NCBI RefSeq assembly: GCF_900109145.1
Contig: NZ_FNYY01000015.1
Location: forward strand, 62,001-126,000
DNA: 64,000 nucleotides
Reading direction: 5' to 3'
Origin: Marinovum algicola
GTDB taxonomy: Bacteria; Pseudomonadota; Alphaproteobacteria; Rhodobacterales; Rhodobacteraceae
Shown in pieces: positions 42,275 to 50,980 of this stretch (within the stretch, counting starts at the first letter, position 1; each line of letters begins with the position of its first letter). A program made the translations under genes and the position numbers. The notes beneath the pieces were generated by a model that was given only the letters and a program-made list of their open reading frames with translations, was not told the DNA's origin and did not search any database.

Positions 42275-42897
42275 CAGCTCGCTTTCGCCGCGGCCAGCGC
42301 CGGGGTCGCCTTGAGCTCGAACTGCCGGTCCGAGACGATGTAATTGTCGGCATGCAGCCGCGCCACCGGCTGATAGACCTCGGGCCGCACATAACGTCCG
42401 GCGGCGTCGAGACAGGCGTCGCGCACATGCATCTGCACCACCTCGCCCAGCACGATGGCGCGGCGCGGGTAGTCGATGATCTGGCTCACCCGGCATTCCA
42501 TCGCCGCCGGCGCCTCCTCCACCCGCGCCGGCGCGATCTTGAGCGAGGGCGCATGACTGAGGCCGGTGAGTTCCACCTCGTCGACGTCATCGGGAAAGCC
42601 GATGCCGCAATCCACCATCTGCTGCGCGATCGCCATGTCGCAGAGGTTGACGGTGAACTCTTGCGACCGGCGGATGTTGCGCAAGGTCTCCTTTTCGCTG
42701 CCGCAGGGCTTGGCCTGGATGCCGAGGATGACAATCGGCGGATCCTGCGAGAAGACGTTGAAAAAGCTCATCGGCGCGGCGTTGGGCCGCCCCTCCGCAT
42801 CGCAGGTCGTCACCAGCGCGATCGGGCGCGGGGCGACGAAGCTGCACAGCAGGCGGTAACGGTCCTGTGGCGGCAGGGCCTCGAAATCGAATTCCAT
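42274..42897 (-). CDS. Flavin-reductase-like, FMN-binding split-barrel protein
   Basis: A 207-residue protein of the flavin reductase-like/DIM6-NTAB family (FMN-binding split barrel). Landmarks are LLCSFVAPRPIALVTTCDAEGRPNAAPMSFFNVFSQDPPIVILG (the FMN-binding N-terminus) and KETLRNIRRSQEFTVNLC. The R-P-I-A-L-V-T-T form is common in members without proven reductase partners. Relatives supply reduced FMN to monooxygenases, as RutF does in pyrimidine breakdown, but no monooxygenase gene is in the window. TGATG junctions on both sides place it within the operon, between the ABC ATPase and the cytosine-deaminase-like gene. Confidence 0.82.
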   Translation of the reverse strand: MEFDFEALPPQDRYRLLCSFVAPRPIALVTTCDAEGRPNAAPMSFFNVFSQDPPIVILGIQAKPCGSEKETLRNIRRSQEFTVNLCDMAIAQQMVDCGIGFPDDVDEVELTGLSHAPSLKIAPARVEEAPAAMECRVSQIIDYPRRAIVLGEVVQMHVRDACLDAAGRYVRPEVYQPVARLHADNYIVSDRQFELKATPALAAAKAS

Positions 42898-43973
42898 CAG
42901 GCGGCCCCCCGCGCCAATTGCATGCGCGCGCCCTCGCCAGTTTCGCACGCCACCGTTTCCGGCGTGTCGCGCCCCTCCTCGACCGCGTGGCAGGCAACGA
43001 TGCTGCCCCCGGCCCGCTTGCGGGCCTCGGGAGCCTGCGCCCGGCAGCGGTCATTGGCCAGCGGGCAGCGCGGGTTGAAGGAACACCCGGGCGGCGGGGT
43101 GATCGGGTTCGGCACCTCGCCGATCACCGGCGCGCGGTTGCGCCGGCCCATGGTGATGTCGGGCACCGTGTCCATCAGCAGCCGAGTGTAGGGATGTTCC
43201 GGCGCCGAAAAGATGCGTTCGGCCGGGCCGGCCTCGACCAGCCGGCCCAGGTACATGACGCCGACATAGTCGGACATGAAGTCCACCACCGCCAGGTCAT
43301 GGCTGATGAACAGATAGGTCAGCCCCAGCTCGTCCTGCAAATCGCGCATCAGGTTGAGAACCTGGCTCTGCACCGAGACGTCGAGCGCCGAAGTCGGCTC
43401 ATCGCAGACCAGGAACTCGGGTTTGGACGAGATCGCCCGGGCAATCGAGATCCGCTGGCGTTGACCGCCGGAGAATTCATGCGGGAACTTCTCGCCATCG
43501 CGGGCCGAAAGGCCGACCAGCTCCAGCAGGCGGCCCACTTCGGCCCGTTCCTCGGCCTTCGAGGAGGTGATGCCGAAACTGCGCAGCGGCTCGGCGATGA
43601 TGTCGCGCACCCGCCAGCGCGGATTGAGGCTGGCATAGGGGTCCTGAAAGATCATCTGGATGCGCTTGCGGAAAGCGCCACGGTCGGCGGCGGCCAGCTT
43701 GGTCAGATCGGTGCCGTCAAAGGTGATTTTGCCCGCGCTTGCCCCGTGCAGCCCGACCACCAGCTTGGCGACGGTGGATTTGCCGCAGCCGGATTCGCCC
43801 ACCAAGGCAAAGGTCTTGCCGCGTGGAATGTCGATGTTGAGCCCGTCGACGGCGCGCAGGCTGCGCCGGCCCTTGCGCTCGATCAAGCGGTTCAGCAGCG
43901 GCGGCGAGAGGTCGAAGGTCTTGGACAGGCCGTCGAGCGCGACCAGCGGCTTTTGTTCGGTTGCGGTGCTCAT
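42897..43973 (-). CDS. Oligopeptide/dipeptide-type ABC transporter ATPase (OppF/DppF type)
   Basis: A 358-residue ATPase of the OppF/DppF type. Walker A is GESGCGKST, the signature FSGGQRQRISIARAI, Walker B LVCDEPTSALDVS. The C-terminal Cys-rich oligopeptide-ATPase region is present (PGCSFNPRCPLANDRCRAQAP), with Cys spacing usual for an iron-sulphur site in this class. It overlaps its partner OppD gene by four bases. The Opp/Dpp class carries peptides, but also opines, nickel and other small nitrogenous solutes, so the class alone does not prove a peptide substrate. Confidence 0.92.
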   Translation of the reverse strand: MSTATEQKPLVALDGLSKTFDLSPPLLNRLIERKGRRSLRAVDGLNIDIPRGKTFALVGESGCGKSTVAKLVVGLHGASAGKITFDGTDLTKLAAADRGAFRKRIQMIFQDPYASLNPRWRVRDIIAEPLRSFGITSSKAEERAEVGRLLELVGLSARDGEKFPHEFSGGQRQRISIARAISSKPEFLVCDEPTSALDVSVQSQVLNLMRDLQDELGLTYLFISHDLAVVDFMSDYVGVMYLGRLVEAGPAERIFSAPEHPYTRLLMDTVPDITMGRRNRAPVIGEVPNPITPPPGCSFNPRCPLANDRCRAQAPEARKRAGGSIVACHAVEEGRDTPETVACETGEGARMQLARGAA

Positions 43974-44962
43974 GCCGGCTCCTCCTGGTAGAGATGACAG
44001 GCGACATGGCCGCCCTCGACCGGCAGCGCCGCCGGTCTGGTCTGTTGGCAGGTGTCAAAGGCGCGCGGGCAGCGCGGGTGAAAGGCGCAGCCCGAGGGCA
44101 GATCGGTCAGCCGCGGCATGGCGCCGTCGATCTGGGTCAGTCGCTGGACGCCCGAGCCGACGCGCGGGATCGATTGCATCAGACCCTTGGTATAGGGGTG
44201 GCGCGGGTCGCGGACGACGCGGTCGACCGATCCGATCTCGACCACCCGGCCGGAATACATCACCGCCACGCGGTCAGCGGTCTCGGCGATCACCCCCATG
44301 TCGTGCGTGACGAGGATCACCGCCGCGCCGCGTTCGCGGCACATCTTCTTCAGCAGGTCTAGGATCTGCGCCTGGATCGAGACGTCGAGCGCGGTGGTCG
44401 GCTCGTCCGCGATCACCAGCGACGGCTCGGCACAGAGCGCCAGCGCGATCACCACCCGTTGCCGCATCCCGCCCGAGAACTGGTGCGGATACTGGTCGAT
44501 CCGCGCCTCAGGGGCGGGAATGCCGACCTCGGCCAGGCATTCGATGGCGCGGGCGCGCGCCGCGTCCTTGCTCTTGGGCAGATGGGTGCGGATGGTCTGC
44601 ACCAGTTGCTGACCGACGGTCATCAGCGGGTTGAGGCTGGTCAGCGGGTCCTGAAAGATCGCGCCGATCCGGCGGCCGCGCAGCCGCCGCATCTCATCCG
44701 GCGACAGGGTGTCGATGCGCTTGCCCTCGAAGAGGATCTCGCCCCGGTCGATGCGGCCGGGCCGCTCCAGCAGCCCGGTGATGGCGGTGCCGGTCAGCGA
44801 TTTGCCGGCGCCGCTTTCGCCCACCATGCCGAGGATTTCGCCCGGCGCCAGATCGAAGGTGATGCCGTCGACCGCGCGCAGCGGCCCGTGGCGGGTGTCA
44901 AAGCAGATCGACAGGTCGCGCACGCTGAGCAGCGGGGCATTGGGGAAGGTCGTTGTACTCAT
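43970..44962 (-). CDS. Oligopeptide/dipeptide-type ABC transporter ATPase (OppD/DppD type)
   Basis: A 330-residue ATPase of the OppD/DppD type. Walker A is GESGAGKSL, the signature FSGGMRQRVVIALAL, Walker B LVIADEPTTALDVS. The C-terminal motif SGCAFHPRCPRAFDTCQQTRP matches the Cys-rich tail of the class. Two ATGs are possible (44968 and 44962); AGGA lies six bases from the inner one, which is preferred. It lies 11 bases after the OppC gene. It forms the motor with the OppF-type ATPase. Confidence 0.92.
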   Translation of the reverse strand: MSTTTFPNAPLLSVRDLSICFDTRHGPLRAVDGITFDLAPGEILGMVGESGAGKSLTGTAITGLLERPGRIDRGEILFEGKRIDTLSPDEMRRLRGRRIGAIFQDPLTSLNPLMTVGQQLVQTIRTHLPKSKDAARARAIECLAEVGIPAPEARIDQYPHQFSGGMRQRVVIALALCAEPSLVIADEPTTALDVSIQAQILDLLKKMCRERGAAVILVTHDMGVIAETADRVAVMYSGRVVEIGSVDRVVRDPRHPYTKGLMQSIPRVGSGVQRLTQIDGAMPRLTDLPSGCAFHPRCPRAFDTCQQTRPAALPVEGGHVACHLYQEEPA

Positions 44963-44973
44963 CGTCATTCCTT

Positions 44974-45906
44974 TCAGCGCAGCTTGGGGTTCAGCGCGTC
45001 GCGCAGCCAGTCACCCAGCAGGTTGACCGCCAACACCAGCGCCACCAACGTCAGCGAGGGGAAGATCACCACCCACCAGACACCCGAGAAGAGATATTCG
45101 TTGCCGACGCGGATCAGCGTGCCGAGCGAGGGGTTGGTGGGCGGCATGCCGACCCCGAGGAAAGAGAGCGTCGCCTCGATCAGGATCGCCATGGCCAGGT
45201 TGATGGTCGCAATCACCAGCACCGGGCCCATGACGTTGGGCAGGATGTGGCTGAACAGGATGGCAAAGGGTTTCCGGCCGACAAGCTGCGCCGCATAGAC
45301 GTATTCGCGCGAGCGTTCGACCATGGTCGATGAACGCACGGTCCGGGCATATTGCACCCAGGTCGTCACGGTGATGGCAAAGACCAGGACGATCAGAGCC
45401 GCGCTGTCGTGCATTTCGCGTGGCAGCGCGCCGCGGACGATCCCGCTGACCAGCAGCGCCACGAGGATGGTGGGAAAGCTCAGCATGACGTCGGCGATCC
45501 GCATGAAGAAGGCGTCGATGGCGCCGCCGAAATAGCCCGAGACCAGGCCGATCACGATGCCGATCACCATGGCGAAGGCGACCGAGACAAAGCCCACCGC
45601 CAGCGAGATCCGCGAGCCGTAGAGGATGGCCGAGAACACGTCGCGGCCCTGGTTGTCGGTGCCCAGCAGGAAGCGGGGATCGCCGCCCTCGGCCCAGACC
45701 GGGGGCAATTCGCTGTCCCACAGGCTCAGCGTCGAGACGTCGAAGGGATCATGCGGCGCGATCCAGGGCGCCAGAACGGCGGCCAGCACGATCACCAGCG
45801 TCACGACAAAGGCGCCGACGGTGATCCACGAGGTCCGGAACTTGTAGAACAAATCGCTTTCGATGATCGCGGCGAGGCGGGATTGGGGGAATGCTTCAAG
45901 AGACAT
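44974..45906 (-). CDS. Oligopeptide-type ABC permease (OppC/DppC type)
   Basis: A 310-residue inner membrane permease with about six transmembrane helices. The N-terminal cytoplasmic stretch and first helix (SWITVGAFVVTLVIVLAAVLAPWIAPHDPF) are typical of OppC/DppC. GTDNQGRDVFSAILYGSRISLAVGF is the class motif, and the EAA loop lies near QLVGRKPFAILFSHILPNVMGPVLV. GGAGG is optimally placed for the ATG at 45906, not for the adjacent ATG at 45909. It pairs with the OppB-type permease encoded upstream. Confidence 0.92.
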   Translation of the reverse strand: MSLEAFPQSRLAAIIESDLFYKFRTSWITVGAFVVTLVIVLAAVLAPWIAPHDPFDVSTLSLWDSELPPVWAEGGDPRFLLGTDNQGRDVFSAILYGSRISLAVGFVSVAFAMVIGIVIGLVSGYFGGAIDAFFMRIADVMLSFPTILVALLVSGIVRGALPREMHDSAALIVLVFAITVTTWVQYARTVRSSTMVERSREYVYAAQLVGRKPFAILFSHILPNVMGPVLVIATINLAMAILIEATLSFLGVGMPPTNPSLGTLIRVGNEYLFSGVWWVVIFPSLTLVALVLAVNLLGDWLRDALNPKLR

Positions 45907-45918
45907 CATGAACCTCCT

Positions 45919-46887
45919 TCACGCCCGCACCGAGAGGCGCGGATCGATGGCGAAGTAGAGAAGATCGACGATCATGTTGATCGCCACGAAGACCAGCGCC
46001 ACCAGCACCAGGTAAGCGGACATCACCGGGATGTCGGCAAAGCTCACCGCCTGGATGAACAGCAGGCCCATGCCCGGCCACTGGAACACCGTCTCGGTGA
46101 TGATGGCGAAGGCGATCATCGAGCCCAGTTGCAGCCCGACGATGGTGATCACCGGCATCAGGGTATTGCCGAGCGCATGGCCGAAGTGCACGGCGCGGTT
46201 CGACAGGCCACGGGCGCGGGCGAAGCGCACGAAATCCGATCGCAGCACCTCCATCATCTCGGCCCGCACCAGCCGCATGATCAGCGTCACCTGGAACAGC
46301 CCCAGCATCACCGCCGGCAGGATCAGCGACTTGAGCCCGCTCACGGTCAGGAACCCGGTGGACCACCAGCCGATGTCAACAGTCTGGCCGCGTCCGAAGC
46401 TGGGCAGCCAGTTCAACCAGACCGAAAAGATCAGGATCAGCAGGATGCCGGTCACGAAAGTCGGCACCGATATGCCGATCAGCGAGGCGACGTTGAGTGT
46501 ATTTGCCAGGAAACCCTTGGGATGCAGCGCCGCATAGATGCCCATCGGCACCCCCAGCAGCAGGGCAAAGACCGCCGCCGCCAGCACCAGTTCGAGCGTG
46601 GCCGGCAGGCGTTCGGCGATCATCTCCGAAACCGCGCGCTTGTTGCGGTAGGAAACGCCGAATTCCCCCTGCACCGCGCCGGTGACGAACTTGGCGAATT
46701 GCGTGGTCACGGGCTGATCGAGGCCGAGCTGTTCACGCAGCACCTGGCGATCCTCGACAGAAGCATTTTCGGGCAGCATGGAGTTCACCGGGTCGCCGAT
46801 GAAACGGAACATGGAAAAGGCGATAAGGGCGACGGCGAGCATGACCAGCACGGATTGCATCAGCCGTCTGAGAACGTAGGCGATCAT
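45919..46887 (-). CDS. Oligopeptide-type ABC permease (OppB/DppB type)
   Basis: A 322-residue inner membrane permease of the OppB/DppB type with six predicted helices. The N-terminus MIAYVLRRLMQSVLVMLAVALIAF and LGLDQPVTTQFAKFVTGAVQGEFGVSYRNKRAVSEMIAERLPATLEL are class landmarks; the EAA-like loop is ARARGLSNRAVHFGHALGNTLMPVI. GGAGG lies eight bases before the ATG. It follows the binding-protein gene by about 100 bases, in which a GC-rich hairpin sits. Confidence 0.92.
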   Translation of the reverse strand: MIAYVLRRLMQSVLVMLAVALIAFSMFRFIGDPVNSMLPENASVEDRQVLREQLGLDQPVTTQFAKFVTGAVQGEFGVSYRNKRAVSEMIAERLPATLELVLAAAVFALLLGVPMGIYAALHPKGFLANTLNVASLIGISVPTFVTGILLILIFSVWLNWLPSFGRGQTVDIGWWSTGFLTVSGLKSLILPAVMLGLFQVTLIMRLVRAEMMEVLRSDFVRFARARGLSNRAVHFGHALGNTLMPVITIVGLQLGSMIAFAIITETVFQWPGMGLLFIQAVSFADIPVMSAYLVLVALVFVAINMIVDLLYFAIDPRLSVRA

Positions 46888-46944
46888 CGTGGAACCTCCA
46901 CTTTGCGATCAGGGTGTCACGGGGGACTGTCAGAAATCGTCGCA

Positions 46945-46971
46945 GGCCCACGCGCAGGATGCACGCGGGCC
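46945..46971 (-). terminator. Intercistronic hairpin after the Opp-type binding-protein gene
   Basis: A GC-rich stem (GGCCC-A-CGCG at 46945-46954 with CGCGGGCC at 46964-46971), one bulged base and a 9-base loop. It lies between the binding-protein gene and the OppB gene, repeating the arrangement seen in three other transport operons of this window. Confidence 0.5.
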
Positions 46972-46985
46972 CGCTCCGGGGAGGA

Positions 46986-48566
46986 TCAGTCGATGGTGGC
47001 GTACCAGAGCCGCGGCTTGTTGTCGGCGGCGGCGGGGATGTTCACCCCGTCCCGCACCGCCCAGGCCAGCGGCTGCTGGTGCAGCGGGATGATGGCCACG
47101 TCGTCGCGGGCAATCTTCAGCGCCTCGGTCATCATCGCCGTGCGCTTGTCGGTATCCAGCTCCACCGCGACCTTGGCAGTCAGCGCGTCCAGTTCGGCGT
47201 TGGAATAGCGACCGGGGTTCCAGGCCCCCATCCGCTCGCCCGGGGTATGCAGCAGCGCCGAGAGCACCGAATAGGTGTCGAGCATCGGCAGGGTCGCCCA
47301 GCCCACCATGTAGACATCGGAGCCGCCGCCCAGCACCTTCTCGAAGTGTTTCGACGGGGTCTGCGACGACAGGTTGGCCTTGACCCCGATCCGCGACCAC
47401 ATCGAGGTGATGGCCTGACAGATCTCCTCGTCGTTCACGTAGCGGCTGTTGGGACAATCGAGCCCGACCTCGAAGCCGTCGCCATAGCCGGCCTCGGCCA
47501 GCAGCGCCTTGGCCTTTTCGGCATCGGCCGGCGGCAGCACGTCGAGCGCCGCGTCATAACCCGGCACCGGCGGCGCCACCAGCAGCGCCGAATTGCGCGA
47601 CATGTCCCGCATGATCTTCTTGCGGATCAGCTCCATGTCGATGGCGCGCCAGAGCGCTTCGCGCACCCGGCGATCCTGCAACGGGTTGGCATCGGTGAGG
47701 TTGGAGTTGTGCAGCTTCTCGGTCTGGTTCATGCCCAGCATGATGGTGCGCAGCGCCGGCGCGATGATCGCCTTGGCTCCGTCAGAGCGGTTGATCCGGT
47801 CGATGTCTTGCAGCGGCGCCGGCATGATGAAATCCAGCTCGCCCGAGAGCAGCGCGGCAATCCGCGTGGCATCCGAGCCGATCGGGCTGAACTCGATCCG
47901 GGTCAGGTTGTGTTGCGGCTCGTCCCACCAGTCTTCGTTGACGGTCAGCACGGTGCTGGCGTCGGGCTGGCGGCTTTCGAGAATGAAGGGCCCGGTGCCG
48001 TTGGAATTGGCCACCGCATAGTTTTCGCGGCCGCCGCGCATGTCGGCGGGCAGCAGGGCGTCATTCTCCTCCATCCATTCGCGGTCGAGGATGTGGATGT
48101 TGGTCAGATAATTGAGCACGATCGGATCCGGCCCGGTGAGGATCAGGTCGACGGTCAGGTCATCGACCTTTTCGACCGAGGCCATCGAGGGGATGTTGCT
48201 CTTGACCGGCGAACTTTCATGCGCGGCGCGCTCCAGCGAGGCGACGACGTCATCGGCGGTGAAGGGATTGCCGTTGTGAAAGGTCACACCCTCGCGCAGC
48301 GAAAAGCGCAGGCGGGTCGGTTCGACGAATTCCCAGGACGTGGCCAGCGCCGGCTCGACCTCGAGGTCCTGATTGTAGCGCACCAGGCCTTCGTAGACGT
48401 GGTTGAGAAAACCGATGGTGTTGCTCTCGGTCATCGAATGCGGGTCCATCGCCGCGATGTCGGAGGAATCGGCCATGCGCAGGGTGTTCGCGCCAGCGGC
48501 TCCGGCCAGAAGCGTAGTCAGCGCGCCAATGGCGATCCCGGTTTTCAGGCGAGTGGTGAGGGTCAT
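46986..48566 (-). CDS. Family 5 extracellular solute-binding protein (DppA/OppA type)
   Basis: A 526-residue periplasmic binding protein of the DppA/OppA class and first gene of the long amidohydrolase operon. The signal peptide is MTLTTRLKTGIAIGALTTLLAGAAGA. Class landmarks are MDPHSMTESNTIGFLNHVYEGLVRYNQDLEVEPALATSWEF and LRFSLREGVTFHNGNPFTADDVVASLERA. AAGGAGA precedes the start. Class members bind peptides, opines, glutathione or other nitrogenous compounds. Upstream, between it and the divergent GntR gene, are TTGTATACAA-like sites. Confidence 0.92.
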   Translation of the reverse strand: MTLTTRLKTGIAIGALTTLLAGAAGANTLRMADSSDIAAMDPHSMTESNTIGFLNHVYEGLVRYNQDLEVEPALATSWEFVEPTRLRFSLREGVTFHNGNPFTADDVVASLERAAHESSPVKSNIPSMASVEKVDDLTVDLILTGPDPIVLNYLTNIHILDREWMEENDALLPADMRGGRENYAVANSNGTGPFILESRQPDASTVLTVNEDWWDEPQHNLTRIEFSPIGSDATRIAALLSGELDFIMPAPLQDIDRINRSDGAKAIIAPALRTIMLGMNQTEKLHNSNLTDANPLQDRRVREALWRAIDMELIRKKIMRDMSRNSALLVAPPVPGYDAALDVLPPADAEKAKALLAEAGYGDGFEVGLDCPNSRYVNDEEICQAITSMWSRIGVKANLSSQTPSKHFEKVLGGGSDVYMVGWATLPMLDTYSVLSALLHTPGERMGAWNPGRYSNAELDALTAKVAVELDTDKRTAMMTEALKIARDDVAIIPLHQQPLAWAVRDGVNIPAAADNKPRLWYATID

Positions 48567-48618
48567 TCAAAGTCTCCTTGTTGATGTGTCGGGTCCGATT
48601 CTGACGTCGGGTTAGCTA

Positions 48619-48678
48619 GATCGTATACAATCTTCGTATGCGATCAAGCTTTTTTCTACCGTTCAAAAATTGTATACA
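48619..48678. promoter_or_regulatory. Probable GntR/FCD operators in the divergent promoter region
   Basis: TCGTATACAA (48621-48630) and TTGTATACAT (48670-48679) each differ by one base from TTGTATACAA, a form often bound by FCD-type GntR proteins. The left site also lies in a 27-base dyad (48619-48645) with 10-base arms matching at nine positions. The rest of 48567-48754 holds no gene. Confidence 0.58.
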
Positions 48679-48754
48679 TTTTGCCGGCGATCCGTGCTAA
48701 ACGCTTTGAAGGCATGTCGCGCGGTTGAAAAAACTGGCTGTGGAAGGGATTATG

Positions 48755-49477
48755 ATGAGCAAGGGATTGACCAAGGCCCCCAATGGCACCGCGGCCAAGA
48801 CCCGCGAATCAATGGACCCGAACCAGATCTACACCCGAATCTTCGACGCCATCGTTGACCACAAGCTGCTTCCCGGCACCCATCTGAAAGAGGACGAGCT
48901 CTGCGATCTGTTCGGAGTCGGGCGCACAAGGATTCGCACCGCGCTGTCACGGCTGTCGGGGGATCACGTGATCGAATTGGTCGCCAATCGCGGCGCCTTT
49001 GTCGCGCGCCCCTCGGTCGAGGAAGCGCGCGAGGTGTTTCGGGCCAGAAGGGTGATCGAGGGTCATCTGATCCGCCGCGCCGCCGACATGCGCGACGACG
49101 CGATGCACAGTGCGCTGAACGATCATCTGCACACCGAGGACGCCGCCCGCGCCGCCGGCGACGCCGCGCGGGTGATCCGCCGCTGCGGGCGCTATCACCA
49201 GGTTCTGGCCGATCAGGCCGACAGCCCGATCATGGCCCGCTTCGTGCGCGAGCTGATTGCCCGGTCATCGCTGATCATCGCGATCTACGAAACCGGCCAT
49301 CACGGCGATTGCGAGATGGACGAACACCGGCAATTGTCGGAACTGGTATTGCAAGGCAAGGGCGAGGCGGCGGCCGATTTGCTCGACCGGCACCTGACCG
49401 GCATCGAGGACCGGCTCGACCTCAAGCCACAGGGCGACCCGGCCAGCGACCTGCGCGCCAGCCTCGGGTTCGGCTGA
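48755..49477 (+). CDS. GntR family transcriptional regulator (FadR/FCD subfamily)
   Basis: A 240-residue regulator. The GntR winged helix-turn-helix covers about residues 20-85 (IYTRIFDAIVDHKLLPGTHLKEDELCDLFGVGRTRIRTALSRL). The all-helical FCD effector domain follows, with the metal-binding histidine positions visible in GRYHQVLA, MDEHRQL and DRHLTGIEDRL. ATG at 48755 has GGAAGGG six bases upstream; the preceding ATG at 48752 is too close. It is divergent from the amidohydrolase/ABC operon and is its obvious regulator, with TTGTATACAA-like sites between. FCD regulators usually respond to carboxylic acids or related catabolites. Confidence 0.88.
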   Translation: MSKGLTKAPNGTAAKTRESMDPNQIYTRIFDAIVDHKLLPGTHLKEDELCDLFGVGRTRIRTALSRLSGDHVIELVANRGAFVARPSVEEAREVFRARRVIEGHLIRRAADMRDDAMHSALNDHLHTEDAARAAGDAARVIRRCGRYHQVLADQADSPIMARFVRELIARSSLIIAIYETGHHGDCEMDEHRQLSELVLQGKGEAAADLLDRHLTGIEDRLDLKPQGDPASDLRASLGFG

Positions 49478-49531
49478 GCCGCGGCGGGCCCCTGCCCTGC
49501 CCGGCTGACCGCCGGACGCGAGCGTCAGGCC

Positions 49532-49642
49532 TCATGCAAAGGGATACAGCACCACGCGGGTGTCCATCGGAACCTGGTCGTACAGCTCGATGATCTGCGA
49601 ATTCACCAAACGGGCGCAGCCGTTTGACACTCGGCGGCCGAT
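49532..49642 (-). pseudogene. Last 36 codons of an L,D-transpeptidase (YkuD) gene
   Basis: Only the end of a YkuD-type L,D-transpeptidase remains: IGRRVSNGCARLVNSQIIEL, then a stretch ending DTRVVLYPFA and a stop at 49532-49534. S-N-G-C-A-R carries the catalytic Cys. It is clearly homologous to, but not identical with, the end of the intact gene at 56663-57256 (IGRRVSNGCARLTNNQIIEL). The reading frame is cut at 49642, where an in-frame TAA and IS66-type sequence begin; no missing 5' part was found at the other side of the IS. So this is a remnant left by insertion plus deletion or rearrangement, not a gene that could be restored by excision. Confidence 0.8.
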
Positions 49643-49687
49643 TTAAGGGCAACGCGACACCCGGCTGATCCGGGCGGTGGAGGCGGC

Positions 49688-50035
49688 ATGATCGGGCCCG
49701 GAACAGGGGTGCGGGTCTATCTGGCCTGCGGCGTCACTGACATGAGGAAGGGCATCGCCGGCCTTTCCGCCATCGCACAGGATGTCCTGCATCAGAAGCC
49801 TGCAAGCGGCGCGGTCTTCGCGTTCCGAGGGCGCCGGGGCGATCGCCTGAAGCTGCTCTACTGGGATGGCCAAGGTTTCTGCCTCTACTACAAGGTGCTT
49901 GAGCGCGGCCGCTTTCCTTGGCCTGGTGCCGAGGGTGGCGCTGCCCGGCTCACCTCCGCGCAGCTGGCGATGCTCTGGGAAGGCATCGATTGGCGGCGTC
50001 CGGATTGGGGCGCGCCGCCGGCCCGCGTCGGGTAG
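49688..50035 (+). CDS. tnpB: IS66 family accessory protein TnpB (Orf2)
   Basis: A 115-residue protein with the complete TnpB pattern of IS66 elements: GTGVRVYLACGVTDMRKGI followed by a Leu/Ala helix, then FRGRRGDRLKLLYWDGQGFCLYYKVLERGRFPWP, and LTSAQLAMLWEGIDW near the end. GGAGG lies just before the start. TnpB is needed, in an unknown way, for efficient IS66 transposition together with TnpC. The gene looks intact, but its partner tnpC is disrupted and tnpA is missing, so the element is probably not autonomous. Confidence 0.92.
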   Translation: MIGPGTGVRVYLACGVTDMRKGIAGLSAIAQDVLHQKPASGAVFAFRGRRGDRLKLLYWDGQGFCLYYKVLERGRFPWPGAEGGAARLTSAQLAMLWEGIDWRRPDWGAPPARVG

Positions 50036-50721
50036 TTTGTCCTGCTCAAGGCCCTTGTTTCATTGGTCATTCCGAATGCCGAATGGTATCTGTCGGCATG
50101 TCCGAAGGCGTCGACATTTTCTCCGATGACCCCGCCGTTCTGAAAGCGATGATTGCCGCGCTTCAGGCGGAGAATGCGCGCATGTCGGCCACACTCCAAG
50201 CCCATGAACAGCTGGTTCAAGCCCTGCGCCTACGGATCGCCAGGCTTCAGAAACAGGCCTTCGGCAAGTCCTCGGAGAAGATCGAACGGGAGATCGCCCA
50301 ACTCGAACTGGCGCTGGAAGACCTGCAGGTCGCGGCCGCCGAGCAGCGCAATGAGCCGGTCGACGAAGATGACGGGGAGCCTCTGGCCGCTGATCCCGGG
50401 ACCGCCGAACTGCGCCCCCGTCGCAGGCCACGGGTGTCCCCCGCCACACTTCGCGAACGTCGCGAGCTCGACCCCGGCGCCTGCTGTCCCGATTGCGGCG
50501 GCGACCTCCGCGTGGTCGGCGAGGATGTGAGCGAGTTGCTCGATATGGTCGCGGCGCAGATGAAGGTGATCCAGATCGCGCGGCTGAAGAAATCCTGCCG
50601 CCGGTGCGAGAAGATGGTGCAGCCTGCCGCCCCGAGCCGTCCGATCCCCGGCAGCATGGCCGGGCCCGGTCTGCTGGCGCATGTTCTGGTCTCCAAGTTC
50701 GATGACCACCTGCCGCTTCTG

Positions 50722-50730
50722 TGATCGGGC
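50722..50730. repeat. Left subterminal inverted repeat of the IS110-type element
   Basis: TGATCGGGC; its exact complement GCCCGATCA lies at 52097-52105, eight bases from the other end of the element. The left copy is about four bases from its end, so the repeats are asymmetric with respect to the termini. Confidence 0.65.
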
Positions 50731-50980
50731 GGGTTTGGTCAAGCGTCCATCGAGCAGGTCCATACTTCTGTCCGTGGTCGGCACGCCGCCACAAGATGCG
50801 AACTGTGGAGGTCGGGATGCTCCTAAGCTTTACCTCGTGCTCATGGCTCCATGGGTAGATCCGAGCTGATCCCGTCCATCGTCCCTGCCCGGGACGTCGC
50901 ACCGCCACCCGTAGGTGCCGGATCTCAGTTAGTTATTGAGTGTCGTCAGGGCGGCCCGTGGAGAATGACCTGTTCGTAGG
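50731..50980 (-). other. Noncoding end of the IS110-type element, candidate bridge/seek RNA region
   Basis: About 250 bases without a plausible gene lie between the transposase stop and the end of the element. In IS110/IS1111 elements the noncoding end is known to encode a structured guide RNA that pairs with target and donor DNA. I have not folded this segment, so the RNA is inferred from the family. Confidence 0.4.

Noticed and set aside
45352-47208. 618-codon His/Gln/Asp-rich frame opposite the Opp permease genes
   Set aside because: It is the antisense reading of Leu/Val-rich membrane proteins, which gives His/Gln-rich text; OppB/OppC motifs are plain on the other strand.
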